From Sneathiella sp. (GTDB lineage: Bacteria > Pseudomonadota > Alphaproteobacteria > Sneathiellales > Sneathiellaceae): a stretch of DNA of 44,230 nt. The position numbers and the translations under genes were made by a program. The notes below the pieces were generated by a model. It ran no database searches. It was not told the origin of the DNA and worked only from the letters and a program-made list of their open reading frames with translations. The stretch is taken from NCBI RefSeq assembly GCF_002694385.1, contig NZ_NZMB01000003.1, positions 14,889-59,118 of the forward strand, given 5' to 3'. This document shows positions 24,540 to 32,513 of this stretch, in pieces; positions within the stretch are counted from its first letter, which is position 1; each line of letters begins with the position of its first letter.

Positions 24540-25331
24540 ATGTCAGACGTACTTCTTGAAACTATTAAAGACGGTATCGCAACCGTCACCATGAACCGCC
24601 CCGACTCGCGCAATGCCTTCACGCCCGAGATGATGGACCGGCTGACAGAAGCCTTCGAACGGCTGGCCGCAGATAATTCCGTCCGGGCCGTTGTGGTGAC
24701 CGGCGCGGGCGATGCGTTCTGCGCGGGCGGCGATGTCAAAAGCTTCGCGGCCAAGGCGGGGGACAAGGTGGATGTCAACGGCCGTATCCGCGAATTACGC
24801 AATCGCATGAAGATGTGCGTCACCCTCTATGAAATGCCGAAACCGACGCTGGCGGTCATTCCGGGCCCGGCGGCGGGGGCGGGTTTCTCCCTCGCCATGG
24901 CCTGCGACATGCGCATTGCCGCGGATGAGGCGAAAATCACCACGGCCTTTTCCAAGGTCGGGTTATCCGGCGATTTCGGAGGTTCCTATTTCGTGACGAA
25001 GATGCTGGGCGAAGCGAAGACGAAGGAACTCTATTTCTTCGCCGATGTCCTGCTCGGCAAGGAGGCGGCAGAGATCGGACTGGTGAACAAGTCGGTTCCG
25101 GCGGCGGAACTTGCCGATGCGGCAGCCGCTCTGGCCAAACGGCTGGCCTCTCTGCCAACGGTTGCCATCGGTTATATGAAAAAGAATATCGGCACGGCGT
25201 CCGACGGTACGCTCAATGAGGTGCTGGACTGGGAAGCCAACCAGATGATCCGCGCGTTCGAAACCGAAGATCACAAGGGCGCGGCGAAGGCCTTTGTTGA
25301 AAAGCGGGCCCCGGAATTCAAGGGCCGCTAG
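24540..25331 (+). CDS. Enoyl-CoA hydratase/isomerase family protein
   Basis: The 263-residue protein is a single crotonase-fold domain. Seen: TVTMNRPDSRNAFTPEMM at the N-terminus, the oxyanion-hole segment GDAFCAGGDVKSF, the second oxyanion stretch IPGPAAGAGFSLAMACDMRIA, and FSKVGLSGDFGGSYFVTKMLG, where an Asp sits near the place used by PaaG-type isomerases rather than the hydratase Glu pair. Hydration, isomerisation or another crotonase reaction is possible. A strong AAGGAA lies upstream of the ATG. It is 45 bp downstream of the M20 gene and converges on dgcA. Confidence 0.93.
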   Translation: MSDVLLETIKDGIATVTMNRPDSRNAFTPEMMDRLTEAFERLAADNSVRAVVVTGAGDAFCAGGDVKSFAAKAGDKVDVNGRIRELRNRMKMCVTLYEMPKPTLAVIPGPAAGAGFSLAMACDMRIAADEAKITTAFSKVGLSGDFGGSYFVTKMLGEAKTKELYFFADVLLGKEAAEIGLVNKSVPAAELADAAAALAKRLASLPTVAIGYMKKNIGTASDGTLNEVLDWEANQMIRAFETEDHKGAAKAFVEKRAPEFKGR

Positions 25332-25395
25332 ACGCCGCGCAGACGGAATGGAGAGGGGGAGGGCGCGGGCCGGTCCCGCGTCCCATCCCGCCGCG

Positions 25396-26382
25396 TTATC
25401 CCCATAGTTCAGCCTTCGGCGGGTGCATGATGCTGCCGTCGAAGGTGATGCCGTTCTCCCGGTCTTTTTCCAGCAGCAAGGGCCCGTCCAGATCGACAAA
25501 GCGGGCGAAAGGGGAGAGATACATTGCGGGCGCCATGCCGAGGCTGGTGCCGAGCATGCAGCCGACCATGACGCCAAGGCCGAACCCGCGCGCCGCCTCC
25601 GCCAGCAAGAGGGCCTCCGTCAGGCCGCCGGTCTTGTCCAGCTTGATATTGATGAAATCATACAGCTCCGTCACCGCATCGAGGGTGGCCGTATCATGGG
25701 CGCTTTCATCGGCGCAGATGGGAACCGGCCGCTCCATCTCGCCAAGAATGGCATCCTCGCCTGCGGGCAGCGGCTGCTCGATCAGCTCGACGCCGAAGTC
25801 CGCCATTTTCGGGCAGTAATCGCGCATCATGTCAGGGGTCCAGGCCTCGTTCGCATCGACAATCAAGCGGGTTTGCGGCGCATTGGCACGGACAGCGGCG
25901 ACACGTTCCAGATCCCCCTCCCCGCCGAGTTTCAGCTTGAAAAGCGGGCGGTGCCGGGCGGCTTTTGCGGCGTCTCCCATTTTCTCCGGACTGTCGAGGG
26001 AGAGGGTATAGGCGGTAATGACCGGCCCCGGCGCCGGGATGCGGGCAATGGCAGCGATGCTTTTGCCGGTCTGTTTCGCCTCCAGATCCCAGAGGGCGCA
26101 GTCAACGGCATTGCGGGCCGCGCCGGAGGGCATGATGGTCAACAGGCCGTCGCGCGTCAGCCCGTCGGCTATATAGTCACGGACGGCGGTAATCTGGCCG
26201 AGGACAGAGCGTATGCTCTCCCCATAGCGGGCATAGGGCACGCATTCCCCCCGGCCGGTCACGCCATCCTGTGTAATCTCGACAACGATGACTTCCGCCG
26301 TGGTTTTCGCGCCGCGGCTGATCCGGAAGCTGCCCCGGATCGGCCAGCTTTCGGATCGCGCCTGAAGGCTGCGTTTGCTCAT
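25396..26382 (-). CDS. dgcA: N-acetyl-D-glutamate racemase DgcA (enolase-superfamily dipeptide epimerase type)
   Basis: In the reported DgcN/DgcA route, D-glutamate is acetylated by DgcN and the N-acetyl-D-glutamate is racemised by DgcA to the L-form. By sequence this 328-residue protein is a dipeptide-epimerase-type enolase-superfamily member: GRGECVPYARYGE, the KxK motif FKLKLGG (Lys149, Lys151), metal ligands Asp176 (VDANEAW), Glu202 (LIEQPLP) and Asp225 (CADESAH), and the second catalytic Lys247 in INIKLDKTGG. The ATG overlaps the stop of dgcN as ATGA, so they are translationally coupled. Taken alone, L-Ala-D/L-Glu epimerase would be equally likely; the fused-looking pair with dgcN decides for DgcA. 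Confidence 0.86.
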   Translation of the reverse strand: MSKRSLQARSESWPIRGSFRISRGAKTTAEVIVVEITQDGVTGRGECVPYARYGESIRSVLGQITAVRDYIADGLTRDGLLTIMPSGAARNAVDCALWDLEAKQTGKSIAAIARIPAPGPVITAYTLSLDSPEKMGDAAKAARHRPLFKLKLGGEGDLERVAAVRANAPQTRLIVDANEAWTPDMMRDYCPKMADFGVELIEQPLPAGEDAILGEMERPVPICADESAHDTATLDAVTELYDFINIKLDKTGGLTEALLLAEAARGFGLGVMVGCMLGTSLGMAPAMYLSPFARFVDLDGPLLLEKDRENGITFDGSIMHPPKAELWG

Positions 26383-27380
26383 GGCAGATTATCGACGATG
26401 CGGGCAGTGCCGTCGCGGAAGGGATCGACCGTCGGCAGTCCCAGTTCCTTTTCGATTTTGGCGAGATACTCTTCGCGCTCCCCCTCCTTGAGGCCGGAGC
26501 TGTTGATGGCGACGCCATAGAAGGCGGCCTTTTTGTTGGTCAGCCGGGCGCAGGTGAGGTTGAGCTCCATGCATTCCTTGAGGCCGGGGATCGGCATATG
26601 CGGCAGGCCGCGCATATGGGTACGCGTCGGCTCATGACAGAGGATGAGGGCATCCGCCTGCGCCCCGTGCAGCAGGCCGAGGCTGACGCCGGCATAGGAG
26701 GCATGGAACAGCGAGCCCTGCCCTTCGATCAGGTCCCAGTGATCGGCATCATTGGCAGGCGACAGCATCTCCACCGCGCCGGAGATGAAATCGGCGACCA
26801 CCGCATCGACGGAGATGCCGCTCCCGGCGATGAAAATTCCGGTCTGGCCGGTGGCGCGGAAATCCGCCTTCATGCCCCGGGCGAGCATTTCCTTCTCGAG
26901 CGCCAGCGCGGTGTACATCTTGCCGATGGAGCAGTCGGTCCCGACGGCCAGCAGGCGCTTGCCGCTGCGCGGCGTGCCCTTGCCGGTGGGGATGGTCTGG
27001 GTTGGATGGCGGACATCGAACAGGGTGCGGCCATTGCGCTCGGCGGCCGCCTTCAATTCCGGGATACTGCCGAGGCGGATGTGCAAACCGCTGGCCACAT
27101 CCATCCCGGCATCCAGCGCCTCGACGATGGCGGAAATCCAGTGTTCAGGCAGGAACCCGCCGGAGTTGACGATGCCGACAATCATGGTCCGGGCGCCGTT
27201 TTCCACGGCCTCCCGGATGCCCATGTCCGGAATGCCGAGATCGGCCTTGCAACCCTCCAGCTTCATCTGACCCAGGCACCAGTCAGGGCGCCAGTCGACG
27301 ATGCCTTTGGCGGTCTTGGCGGCAAGCTGATCCGCCACATCGCCGAGAAACATGAGATAGGGGTTCTGCATTTCCTTCAT
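26379..27380 (-). CDS. dgcN: D-glutamate N-acetyltransferase DgcN (DUF1611 family)
   Basis: This 333-residue protein is a DUF1611 member with a dethiobiotin-synthetase-like P-loop region: LLAVGTDCSIGKMYTALALEKEM around residues 143-165, an N-terminal Rossmann-like part with YLMFLGDVADQLAAKTAKGI and TMIVGIVNSGGFLP, then FRATGQTGIFIAGSGISVDAVVADFISG and DLIEGQGSLFHASYAGVS. DUF1611 proteins paired with a dipeptide epimerase were reported as DgcN, acetylating D-glutamate in marine proteobacteria. The stop overlaps the dgcA start by 4 bp; upstream, only 21 bp separate it from the gamma-carbonic-anhydrase-like gene. No DgcR-type regulator is visible in the window. Confidence 0.87.
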   Translation of the reverse strand: MKEMQNPYLMFLGDVADQLAAKTAKGIVDWRPDWCLGQMKLEGCKADLGIPDMGIREAVENGARTMIVGIVNSGGFLPEHWISAIVEALDAGMDVASGLHIRLGSIPELKAAAERNGRTLFDVRHPTQTIPTGKGTPRSGKRLLAVGTDCSIGKMYTALALEKEMLARGMKADFRATGQTGIFIAGSGISVDAVVADFISGAVEMLSPANDADHWDLIEGQGSLFHASYAGVSLGLLHGAQADALILCHEPTRTHMRGLPHMPIPGLKECMELNLTCARLTNKKAAFYGVAINSSGLKEGEREEYLAKIEKELGLPTVDPFRDGTARIVDNLP

Positions 27381-27401
27381 AGTGCCTCTCGATCCGTTCT
27401 T

Positions 27402-28004
27402 TCAAACTAGCGTTCCGCCGCGGCTTTCAATCCGGGCCTGTTCTTCCTGCAATTTCTCCATTTCCACCTGCATTTGTTGCAGGCAGTCATCGGAGGCCCA
27501 TTCGCGATGTTCGCCCCGGCCATAGGCCAGGGCATTCCGATAATACAGGAAGGCGTTCATGCGGCAACGGGCATAATTATTCTGCGTGCGCACGACCTGT
27601 CCGGGGGTGCCCATGACGATGGAATTATCGGGGATGACGGTGCCTTCCTTCAGGAAGCTGTGTCCGGCGACGATGCAGTTGTCGCCAATGACGCAGCCGT
27701 CCATGATGGTGGTATTGATGCCGATCAGACAGTTATCGCCGATGGTGCATCCGTGAATGGTGCAATGATGGGTGATGGAGCAGTGCGCCCCGATGATTGA
27801 CGGTGTGCCGGACCCCACATGGATCATCACGAAATCCTGGATATTGGTGTATTCACCGACAACGACTTCCGAGGATTCCGCCCGGATAACGGTGTATGGC
27901 CAGAGGGACACCCCCTGTTCAAGGCGCGCCTTGCCATAGATCAGCGCGGTTGGATGGATATAGGCGGCGTTGTTAATGATGACGTCCGGACCGAATTCTG
28001 ACAT
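27402..28004 (-). CDS. Gamma-carbonic-anhydrase-like hexapeptide-repeat protein
   Basis: The 200-residue protein is a left-handed beta-helix with many hexapeptide turns (IGDNCLIG, VIGDNCIVAG, VIPDNS) and the histidines that in gamma carbonic anhydrases bind metal: MIHVG, ITHHCTIHG. The first 150 residues match the gamma-CA/CaiE/PaaY class; a C-terminal helical extension of about 50 residues (ARCRMNAFLYYRNALAYGRGEHREW and an EMEKLQEEQARIE coiled segment) is additional. It is the first gene of the operon with dgcN and dgcA, 21 bp upstream. Carbonic anhydrase or thioester-hydrolase activity are both possible; nothing in D-glutamate catabolism clearly requires it. Confidence 0.88.
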   Translation of the reverse strand: MSEFGPDVIINNAAYIHPTALIYGKARLEQGVSLWPYTVIRAESSEVVVGEYTNIQDFVMIHVGSGTPSIIGAHCSITHHCTIHGCTIGDNCLIGINTTIMDGCVIGDNCIVAGHSFLKEGTVIPDNSIVMGTPGQVVRTQNNYARCRMNAFLYYRNALAYGRGEHREWASDDCLQQMQVEMEKLQEEQARIESRGGTLV

Positions 28005-28076
28005 TCCCTGCTCCCTGCTTTTCAGGCATTTTCAGGGATATGCGTGCGAACGTCAAACGGATGTTGGCCGGGAAGC

Positions 28077-29807
28077 CTAATTCAGCTCCTGCTTCCAGCT
28101 TTGCACGGTCAGCCAGTCATTGAAGGTCTTAAGATCAATCGGCCGACTCATGAAATAGCCCTGCGCCACATCACAGCCCAGCGCTTCCAGCATCCGCCAG
28201 GTTTGCGCATCCTCCACGCCTTCGGCCACCACGGACAGGCCAAGGTTGCGGGCCAGATCCAGCAGTGTGCGGACAATCACTTCATCGTCGGCCACGCGCG
28301 GCATGTTGAGCACGAAACTCTTGTCGATCTTGATTTCATCGACGGGAAGTTTGCGCAGATAGGCAAGCGAGGTATAGCCGGTGCCGAAATCGTCAATGGA
28401 CAGGCGCACGCCGATGTCATGCAGCTTGAAGACAATCTCACGGGCCCGGTTGACATCGGAAATGATCGCGCTTTCGGTAATCTCCAGCTTCAGCAGTTCC
28501 GCTGGAAAGCCGGTTTTGTCAAGCTGCCGTTCAACCATGTCGGGGAAGGCGGGATTATGCAGGATAAGCGCCGAGATATTGACCGAGACCGACAGCCGGC
28601 TGCCATGTTCAAGCCAGTCGGCGCCCTGCCGGACGGCCGCCGCCAGCACCCATTCAGTCAGAGCCTCGATCGAGCCGGAGCCTTCCGCAAGCGGGATGAA
28701 GGTATCGGGGAATAGCAGCCCGTGCTTCGTATGTTGCCAGCGCACCAGCGCCTCGACGCCGATCACCTGCTGATCATGGATACGCACAATAGGCTGATAG
28801 TTCAGCAACAGCTGGTTATGTTTGATGGCCTCCGGCAGATCCTGCGCCAGGCGAAGCTGCCGCCGCCTCGCATGATCATCCTCATGGGTATAGAGAACAA
28901 TTGATGTCTTGTCGCGCTTGGCGGAATAGAGGGCGGCGAGAGCTTTGTACAGCAGGCTGTCGGCGGTGTCATGATCATCCAGGATGCCGAGACCCACGGA
29001 AAGGCTGATATCGGTTTTCTGCCCATCGATCAGATAGGGCCTGCGAATTTCCAGCAACAGCCGCGACGCATAGCCGCCGACCGGATCTGCGGTTTCCTGA
29101 TCAAGGGCAAGCAGGGCAAATTCGTCATCACCGAGACGGCCGATGATCGAATTGTCCGGCGCGATATTGATCAATCGCTTGGCCACCCGCTTGAGAATTT
29201 CATCCCCGAATTCATGGCCGCGAATTTCATTAAGTTCGCGGAAGCTGTTGATGTCGAGAATAATCAGGGAGGCAGGAATTTTGGCCGCATGGGCCTTTTC
29301 AATGGCCTTCGCCATGCGCATACGGAATTTGCTGCGGCCCGGCAGCGCCGTCAGCGGATCTTCCTCGATAAAGGCGGACAGCTCCATTTCAAGGATCGTT
29401 GTCCGATTGTTCAGCTTGCAAAGCCGGTCGGCATTAAACAGCGCCGTTTCAAGCCGTTCCGCCGTCAGGTCGCTCCGCAGGATGCATTCGGAAGCCCCCC
29501 GGCGCAGAAATCCGAGGGAGCCATCAATGACAATGACCGGCAGAAAGGGCGGTTTACCCGCGACCGAGGCCAGGATGTTCATGCAGATGTCGTTGTCGTC
29601 GGCGCCATCCACGATGATACAGTTATACACCCCGGCGGAAATATCCTTGGCGATAGACTCGTCATAGGTTGTTTCATGGCCGGTAACCGGAATATTGATC
29701 GCGCGGCAAAAATCGAGAATATGGCTGCCTTCTTCGAGGATCAGAAGCCTGAGCTTGCTGTAATTCAGCCTGAGAACGCGCCCGTCCTGAACTGCAGAGG
29801 CAGTCAT
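28077..29807 (-). CDS. GGDEF-EAL protein with receiver-like N-terminus (c-di-GMP phosphodiesterase)
   Basis: The 576-residue form from the ATG at 29805-29807 is chosen; a TTG at 29861 is an alternative adding 18 residues. Domains: a receiver-like fold at about 17-130 (LRLLILEEG, NCIIVDGADDND), a GGDEF domain at about 147-310 in which the signature reads GDDEF (GRLGDDEFALL), and an EAL domain at about 320-565. The EAL part has the catalytic set: GVEALVRW, SVNISA, LEITES, DDFGTGY, EIKIDKSF, VAEGVED and AQGY, so c-di-GMP hydrolysis is expected; cyclase activity is doubtful. No membrane helix is seen. It is a single-gene unit beside a 380-bp AT-rich upstream region. Confidence 0.92.
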   Translation of the reverse strand: MTASAVQDGRVLRLNYSKLRLLILEEGSHILDFCRAINIPVTGHETTYDESIAKDISAGVYNCIIVDGADDNDICMNILASVAGKPPFLPVIVIDGSLGFLRRGASECILRSDLTAERLETALFNADRLCKLNNRTTILEMELSAFIEEDPLTALPGRSKFRMRMAKAIEKAHAAKIPASLIILDINSFRELNEIRGHEFGDEILKRVAKRLINIAPDNSIIGRLGDDEFALLALDQETADPVGGYASRLLLEIRRPYLIDGQKTDISLSVGLGILDDHDTADSLLYKALAALYSAKRDKTSIVLYTHEDDHARRRQLRLAQDLPEAIKHNQLLLNYQPIVRIHDQQVIGVEALVRWQHTKHGLLFPDTFIPLAEGSGSIEALTEWVLAAAVRQGADWLEHGSRLSVSVNISALILHNPAFPDMVERQLDKTGFPAELLKLEITESAIISDVNRAREIVFKLHDIGVRLSIDDFGTGYTSLAYLRKLPVDEIKIDKSFVLNMPRVADDEVIVRTLLDLARNLGLSVVAEGVEDAQTWRMLEALGCDVAQGYFMSRPIDLKTFNDWLTVQSWKQELN

Positions 29808-30185
29808 TCCGCTGACGTTTCGATCTCTGATTTGCCGGGAAGCTAAACCTTTTATCGTCAATGCACTGTTCTCTATCGGTTTATATCGCAGGCAGCAGAT
29901 GCTGCTGTGAAATTGGAATGCCTCATCAACAACCTATAAACCGAGGATGTAAAGAAGGTCTTAATTTTTGCAAAATGCAATATATTTGCGATTTCAATAT
30001 ACTGCTAATCTAGGAATGAATTAGCGTTATGCAATATAATGGTTATCAAATCTTCCGGATCGACCGGTTCACATCATAAATATTTCCCGTCGCGTTGTTT
30101 ATTTGAAAACGGTCGGGAATAGTGTGCCGCAATAAAGAAAAGGCCCGGAAATCCGGGCCTTTCATCAGCCAAAATAAATTATGTA
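29808..30185. other. AT-rich intergenic region upstream of the EAL protein gene
   Basis: Apart from the cytochrome terminator at its right end, I see no gene here. It is AT-rich between about 29940 and 30060. It contains a 10-bp direct repeat ATGCAATATA (29975-29984 and 30029-30038) and CTAAT...ATTAG (30005-30024) as a weak inverted repeat. The promoter of the EAL gene is expected here. Confidence 0.55.
30138..30164 (-). terminator. Rho-independent terminator of the cytochrome c gene
   Basis: On the minus strand AAAGGCCCGG, a 3-4 nt loop and CCGGGCCTTT form a perfect 10-bp stem followed by TTCTTT. It lies about 20 bp after the stop of the cytochrome gene. Confidence 0.9.
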
Positions 30186-30569
30186 TTATTTGAATGTCTC
30201 AAGATAGGTAATCACGTCCTGGCGCTCACTTTCCTTCTTGAGGCCGACAAACCCCATTTTGGTCCCTTTGACATAATCGCGGGGTTTTTTCAGGTAATCG
30301 TCCAGAGTTTGTTTATCCCAGACCAGATCTGCATCCTTCATGGCCTTTGAATAGTTATATCCTTCGACGGAGGCTGATTTTTTGCCTGTAATGCCAAAAA
30401 GATTCGGGCCGATCTTTGCTCCGGCGCCTTCTTCAATGGTATGGCAGGACATACATTTCCTTTTGAAAATCTTTTCGCCCTTTGCCGCATCTCCATCAGC
30501 GAATGCCGATGTTGCCGTCAGAGACAGGGCCAGTGACAGCCCGAGCGTCATGAGTTTCATTTTCATCAT
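30186..30569 (-). CDS. Class I c-type cytochrome (c2/c550-like), periplasmic
   Basis: The 127-residue precursor (ATG 30567-30569) has a Sec signal ending near SAFADG, then one c-heme domain: CMSCH with Cys39 and Cys42 for heme attachment and His43 as axial ligand, GPNLFGITGKKSA typical of mitochondrial-type cytochromes c2, and the second axial Met105 in GTKMGFVG. GGAGG sits five bases upstream of this ATG; a second ATG follows immediately, so the start may shift by one codon. It is likely a soluble electron carrier to a terminal oxidase. It is a single-gene unit with its own terminator, divergent from DUF2336. Confidence 0.94.
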   Translation of the reverse strand: MMKMKLMTLGLSLALSLTATSAFADGDAAKGEKIFKRKCMSCHTIEEGAGAKIGPNLFGITGKKSASVEGYNYSKAMKDADLVWDKQTLDDYLKKPRDYVKGTKMGFVGLKKESERQDVITYLETFK

Positions 30570-30739
30570 CTTTTCCTCCATCCTCCAGGGCGCATCGCCC
30601 TGACTGAGGACCGGGATATCACAGCAGTTAATGCTGTAACAGGGGGCATAATGTCGCGGCTTCTAGGCGGCAGTTTAAGATAATCTTAAGAAAAATTGGC
30701 GACAGTAAGGGTTCCGAACAACTCAAAACTGGAGCCACT

Positions 30740-31864
30740 GTGACAACGAACGGTTCTTTAAGCCCTGCGGATGTGGAGCGGCTGCTGACGGATCGCTCCG
30801 CGGCGGCGCGGGCGGAAACAGTTGGAAAAATTGCGGGCGGCATGAGCGGCTCCGGCTTCAGTTCTTCCGAACGACGGGAAGCCGAGGCCATCTTTCGTCT
30901 GCTGGTCAATGATGCGGAAGTTCTGGTCCGTCAGACATTGGCGGAGACGCTTAAATCCGTTCCCGATCTGCCGCGGGATATTGCCAAAACGCTGGCCAGT
31001 GACATCGCCGATGTGGCGACGCCGATGCTGAGTTATTCCGCATCGCTGACGGATGAGGATCTGTTCGAGATTATCAGTCAGAAATCCGACATGCATCAGA
31101 TGGCCATTGCGAGCCGCAGCACGGTATCGGAGGCTGTTTCTGAAAAGCTGGCGGAAACCGGCTCGGAAGATGTCGTTGCGACACTGATGCAGAATGAAGG
31201 CGCGGCCATTTCCGAAGACACCTACGTCCGGGTGCTGGAGCAGTTTGGCGACAGCGAGAAGGTCAAGACGCCGATGGCCCATCGCAGCGCCCTGCCGATT
31301 ACCGTGACCGAACGGCTGGTCACCATGGTGTCGGACAGGCTGCGCGACCATTTGGTCACGCATCATGAGATGTCACCCGGCCTGGCGACCGATATCATTC
31401 TGGAAAGCCGGGAAAAAGCCATGATCGGCTTTATCAAGGATGGCGCAAGCCATACGGAACTCGTCGATCTGATCGAGCAGCTTCATGCCAATGACCGCCT
31501 GACGCCGACTATTATCCTCCGGGCGCTCTGTGTCGGGGATGTGGATTTCTTCGAAACGGCAATGGCAAAATATACGAATATCCCAGTTTCCAACGTGCAT
31601 ATCCTGGTCAATGATGCCGCCGGAAACGGCCTTCGCCAACTATGTGAAAAATCAAATATTCCGGGCGGACTGCAGGAAATCATGCGGGTTGGGCTGGATG
31701 TCGCCAATGAGCTTGACTTCGACGGCACACCGGGAGATCGCGAACGCTATCGCAATCGGGTGATTGAGCGCGTCTTGACCCATTTCCAGGACGAATTCGA
31801 CGGCGATAATGTCGATTATCTGATCGGCAAGCTTGGCAATAATAAACAGAACAGGGCGGCGTGA
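30740..31864 (+). CDS. DUF2336 domain-containing protein
   Basis: A GTG at 30740 preceded by GGAG starts this 374-residue protein. It is almost wholly helical and resembles DUF2336, a HEAT-like alphaproteobacterial family of unknown function: early EAEAIFRLLVNDAEVLVRQTLAETLKSVPDLP and IADVATPMLSYSASLTDEDLFEII, mid HRSALPITVTERLVTMVSDRLRDHLV, and later VHILVNDAAGNGLRQLCEKSNIP. Members are often near motility or cell-cycle genes; here it diverges from a cytochrome c gene and ends at a bidirectional terminator. No catalytic motif is visible. Confidence 0.9.
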   Translation: MTTNGSLSPADVERLLTDRSAAARAETVGKIAGGMSGSGFSSSERREAEAIFRLLVNDAEVLVRQTLAETLKSVPDLPRDIAKTLASDIADVATPMLSYSASLTDEDLFEIISQKSDMHQMAIASRSTVSEAVSEKLAETGSEDVVATLMQNEGAAISEDTYVRVLEQFGDSEKVKTPMAHRSALPITVTERLVTMVSDRLRDHLVTHHEMSPGLATDIILESREKAMIGFIKDGASHTELVDLIEQLHANDRLTPTIILRALCVGDVDFFETAMAKYTNIPVSNVHILVNDAAGNGLRQLCEKSNIPGGLQEIMRVGLDVANELDFDGTPGDRERYRNRVIERVLTHFQDEFDGDNVDYLIGKLGNNKQNRAA

Positions 31865-31888
31865 TCCGCCCTGCCGGTTAATCCCTTT

Positions 31889-31926
31889 AACAAAAAGCCG
31901 CCGTCCCGATGGGCGGCGTTTTTTAT
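31889..31926. terminator. Bidirectional terminator between DUF2336 and thioesterase genes
   Basis: AAAAAGCCGCC, about 9 nt of loop and GGCGGCGTTTTTT form a GC-rich stem flanked by A and T runs, readable from both sides. It partly overlaps the stop of the minus-strand thioesterase gene. Confidence 0.88.
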
Positions 31927-32411
31927 GCCTGTTTCCGGCGGATGCCGATGACATTGCCGGCCTGCGGTGGATTGGGGACGCCCGCATAACGATCCTTTCG
32001 TTCCTGAAGCGCCTGTTGCAGGAACTCCGGCATGGCCTTGGCCTTGGGGCCCGCCCGGTCGAGATGCATGATCATCTGTTCCGACGTGGCGGCGAGGAAG
32101 CCTTTGTCGCGATGACGCATTTCAAGGAACAGATGCATGCGCTTTTCGTCGCAATCCAGCACACGTATATAGATGACAAGCGGATCGCCTTCCTTCACCT
32201 CCTGCAGGTAGCAAACATGGGTTTCCAAGACATAGATTGTGCAGTTGGCCGAATCCCGATAGGCATGGGTGAGCCCGATTTCATCCAGAAACACATCCAG
32301 CGACTGATCGAATATCAACACATAATAGGCCACATTCATATGCTTGTTGTTGTCAATCCATTCCGGCAGAACCGTCTGCTCATGCAACCGTGTGAGGGTG
32401 GAATTACTCAT
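31923..32411 (-). CDS. Hot-dog fold acyl-CoA thioesterase
   Basis: The 162-residue protein is a single 4HBT-type hot-dog domain, expected to hydrolyse acyl-CoA thioesters. The motif WIDNNKHMNVAYYVLIFDQSLD carries the catalytic Asp-to-Asn region typical of the family (DxNxHMN), followed by TIYVLETHVCYLQEVKEGDPL on the long strand, which is the usual pattern of the carnitine/betaine-linked thioesterase subgroup. The C-terminus has an extra helical and basic tail (LQERKDRYAG, IRRKQA). It has its own terminator and diverges from the FAD-dependent dehydrogenase gene by 102 bp. Substrate unknown. Confidence 0.88.
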   Translation of the reverse strand: MSNSTLTRLHEQTVLPEWIDNNKHMNVAYYVLIFDQSLDVFLDEIGLTHAYRDSANCTIYVLETHVCYLQEVKEGDPLVIYIRVLDCDEKRMHLFLEMRHRDKGFLAATSEQMIMHLDRAGPKAKAMPEFLQQALQERKDRYAGVPNPPQAGNVIGIRRKQA

Positions 32412-32513
32412 AATCGGGTTTCCCTATTCTTCTTCCTTTGATCTGATGTTTGGCTGTATGATAGGGGGAACAATTCACGCTGGCCAGAGCGGTTGACAGG
32501 GAAGGGCAGGCAA

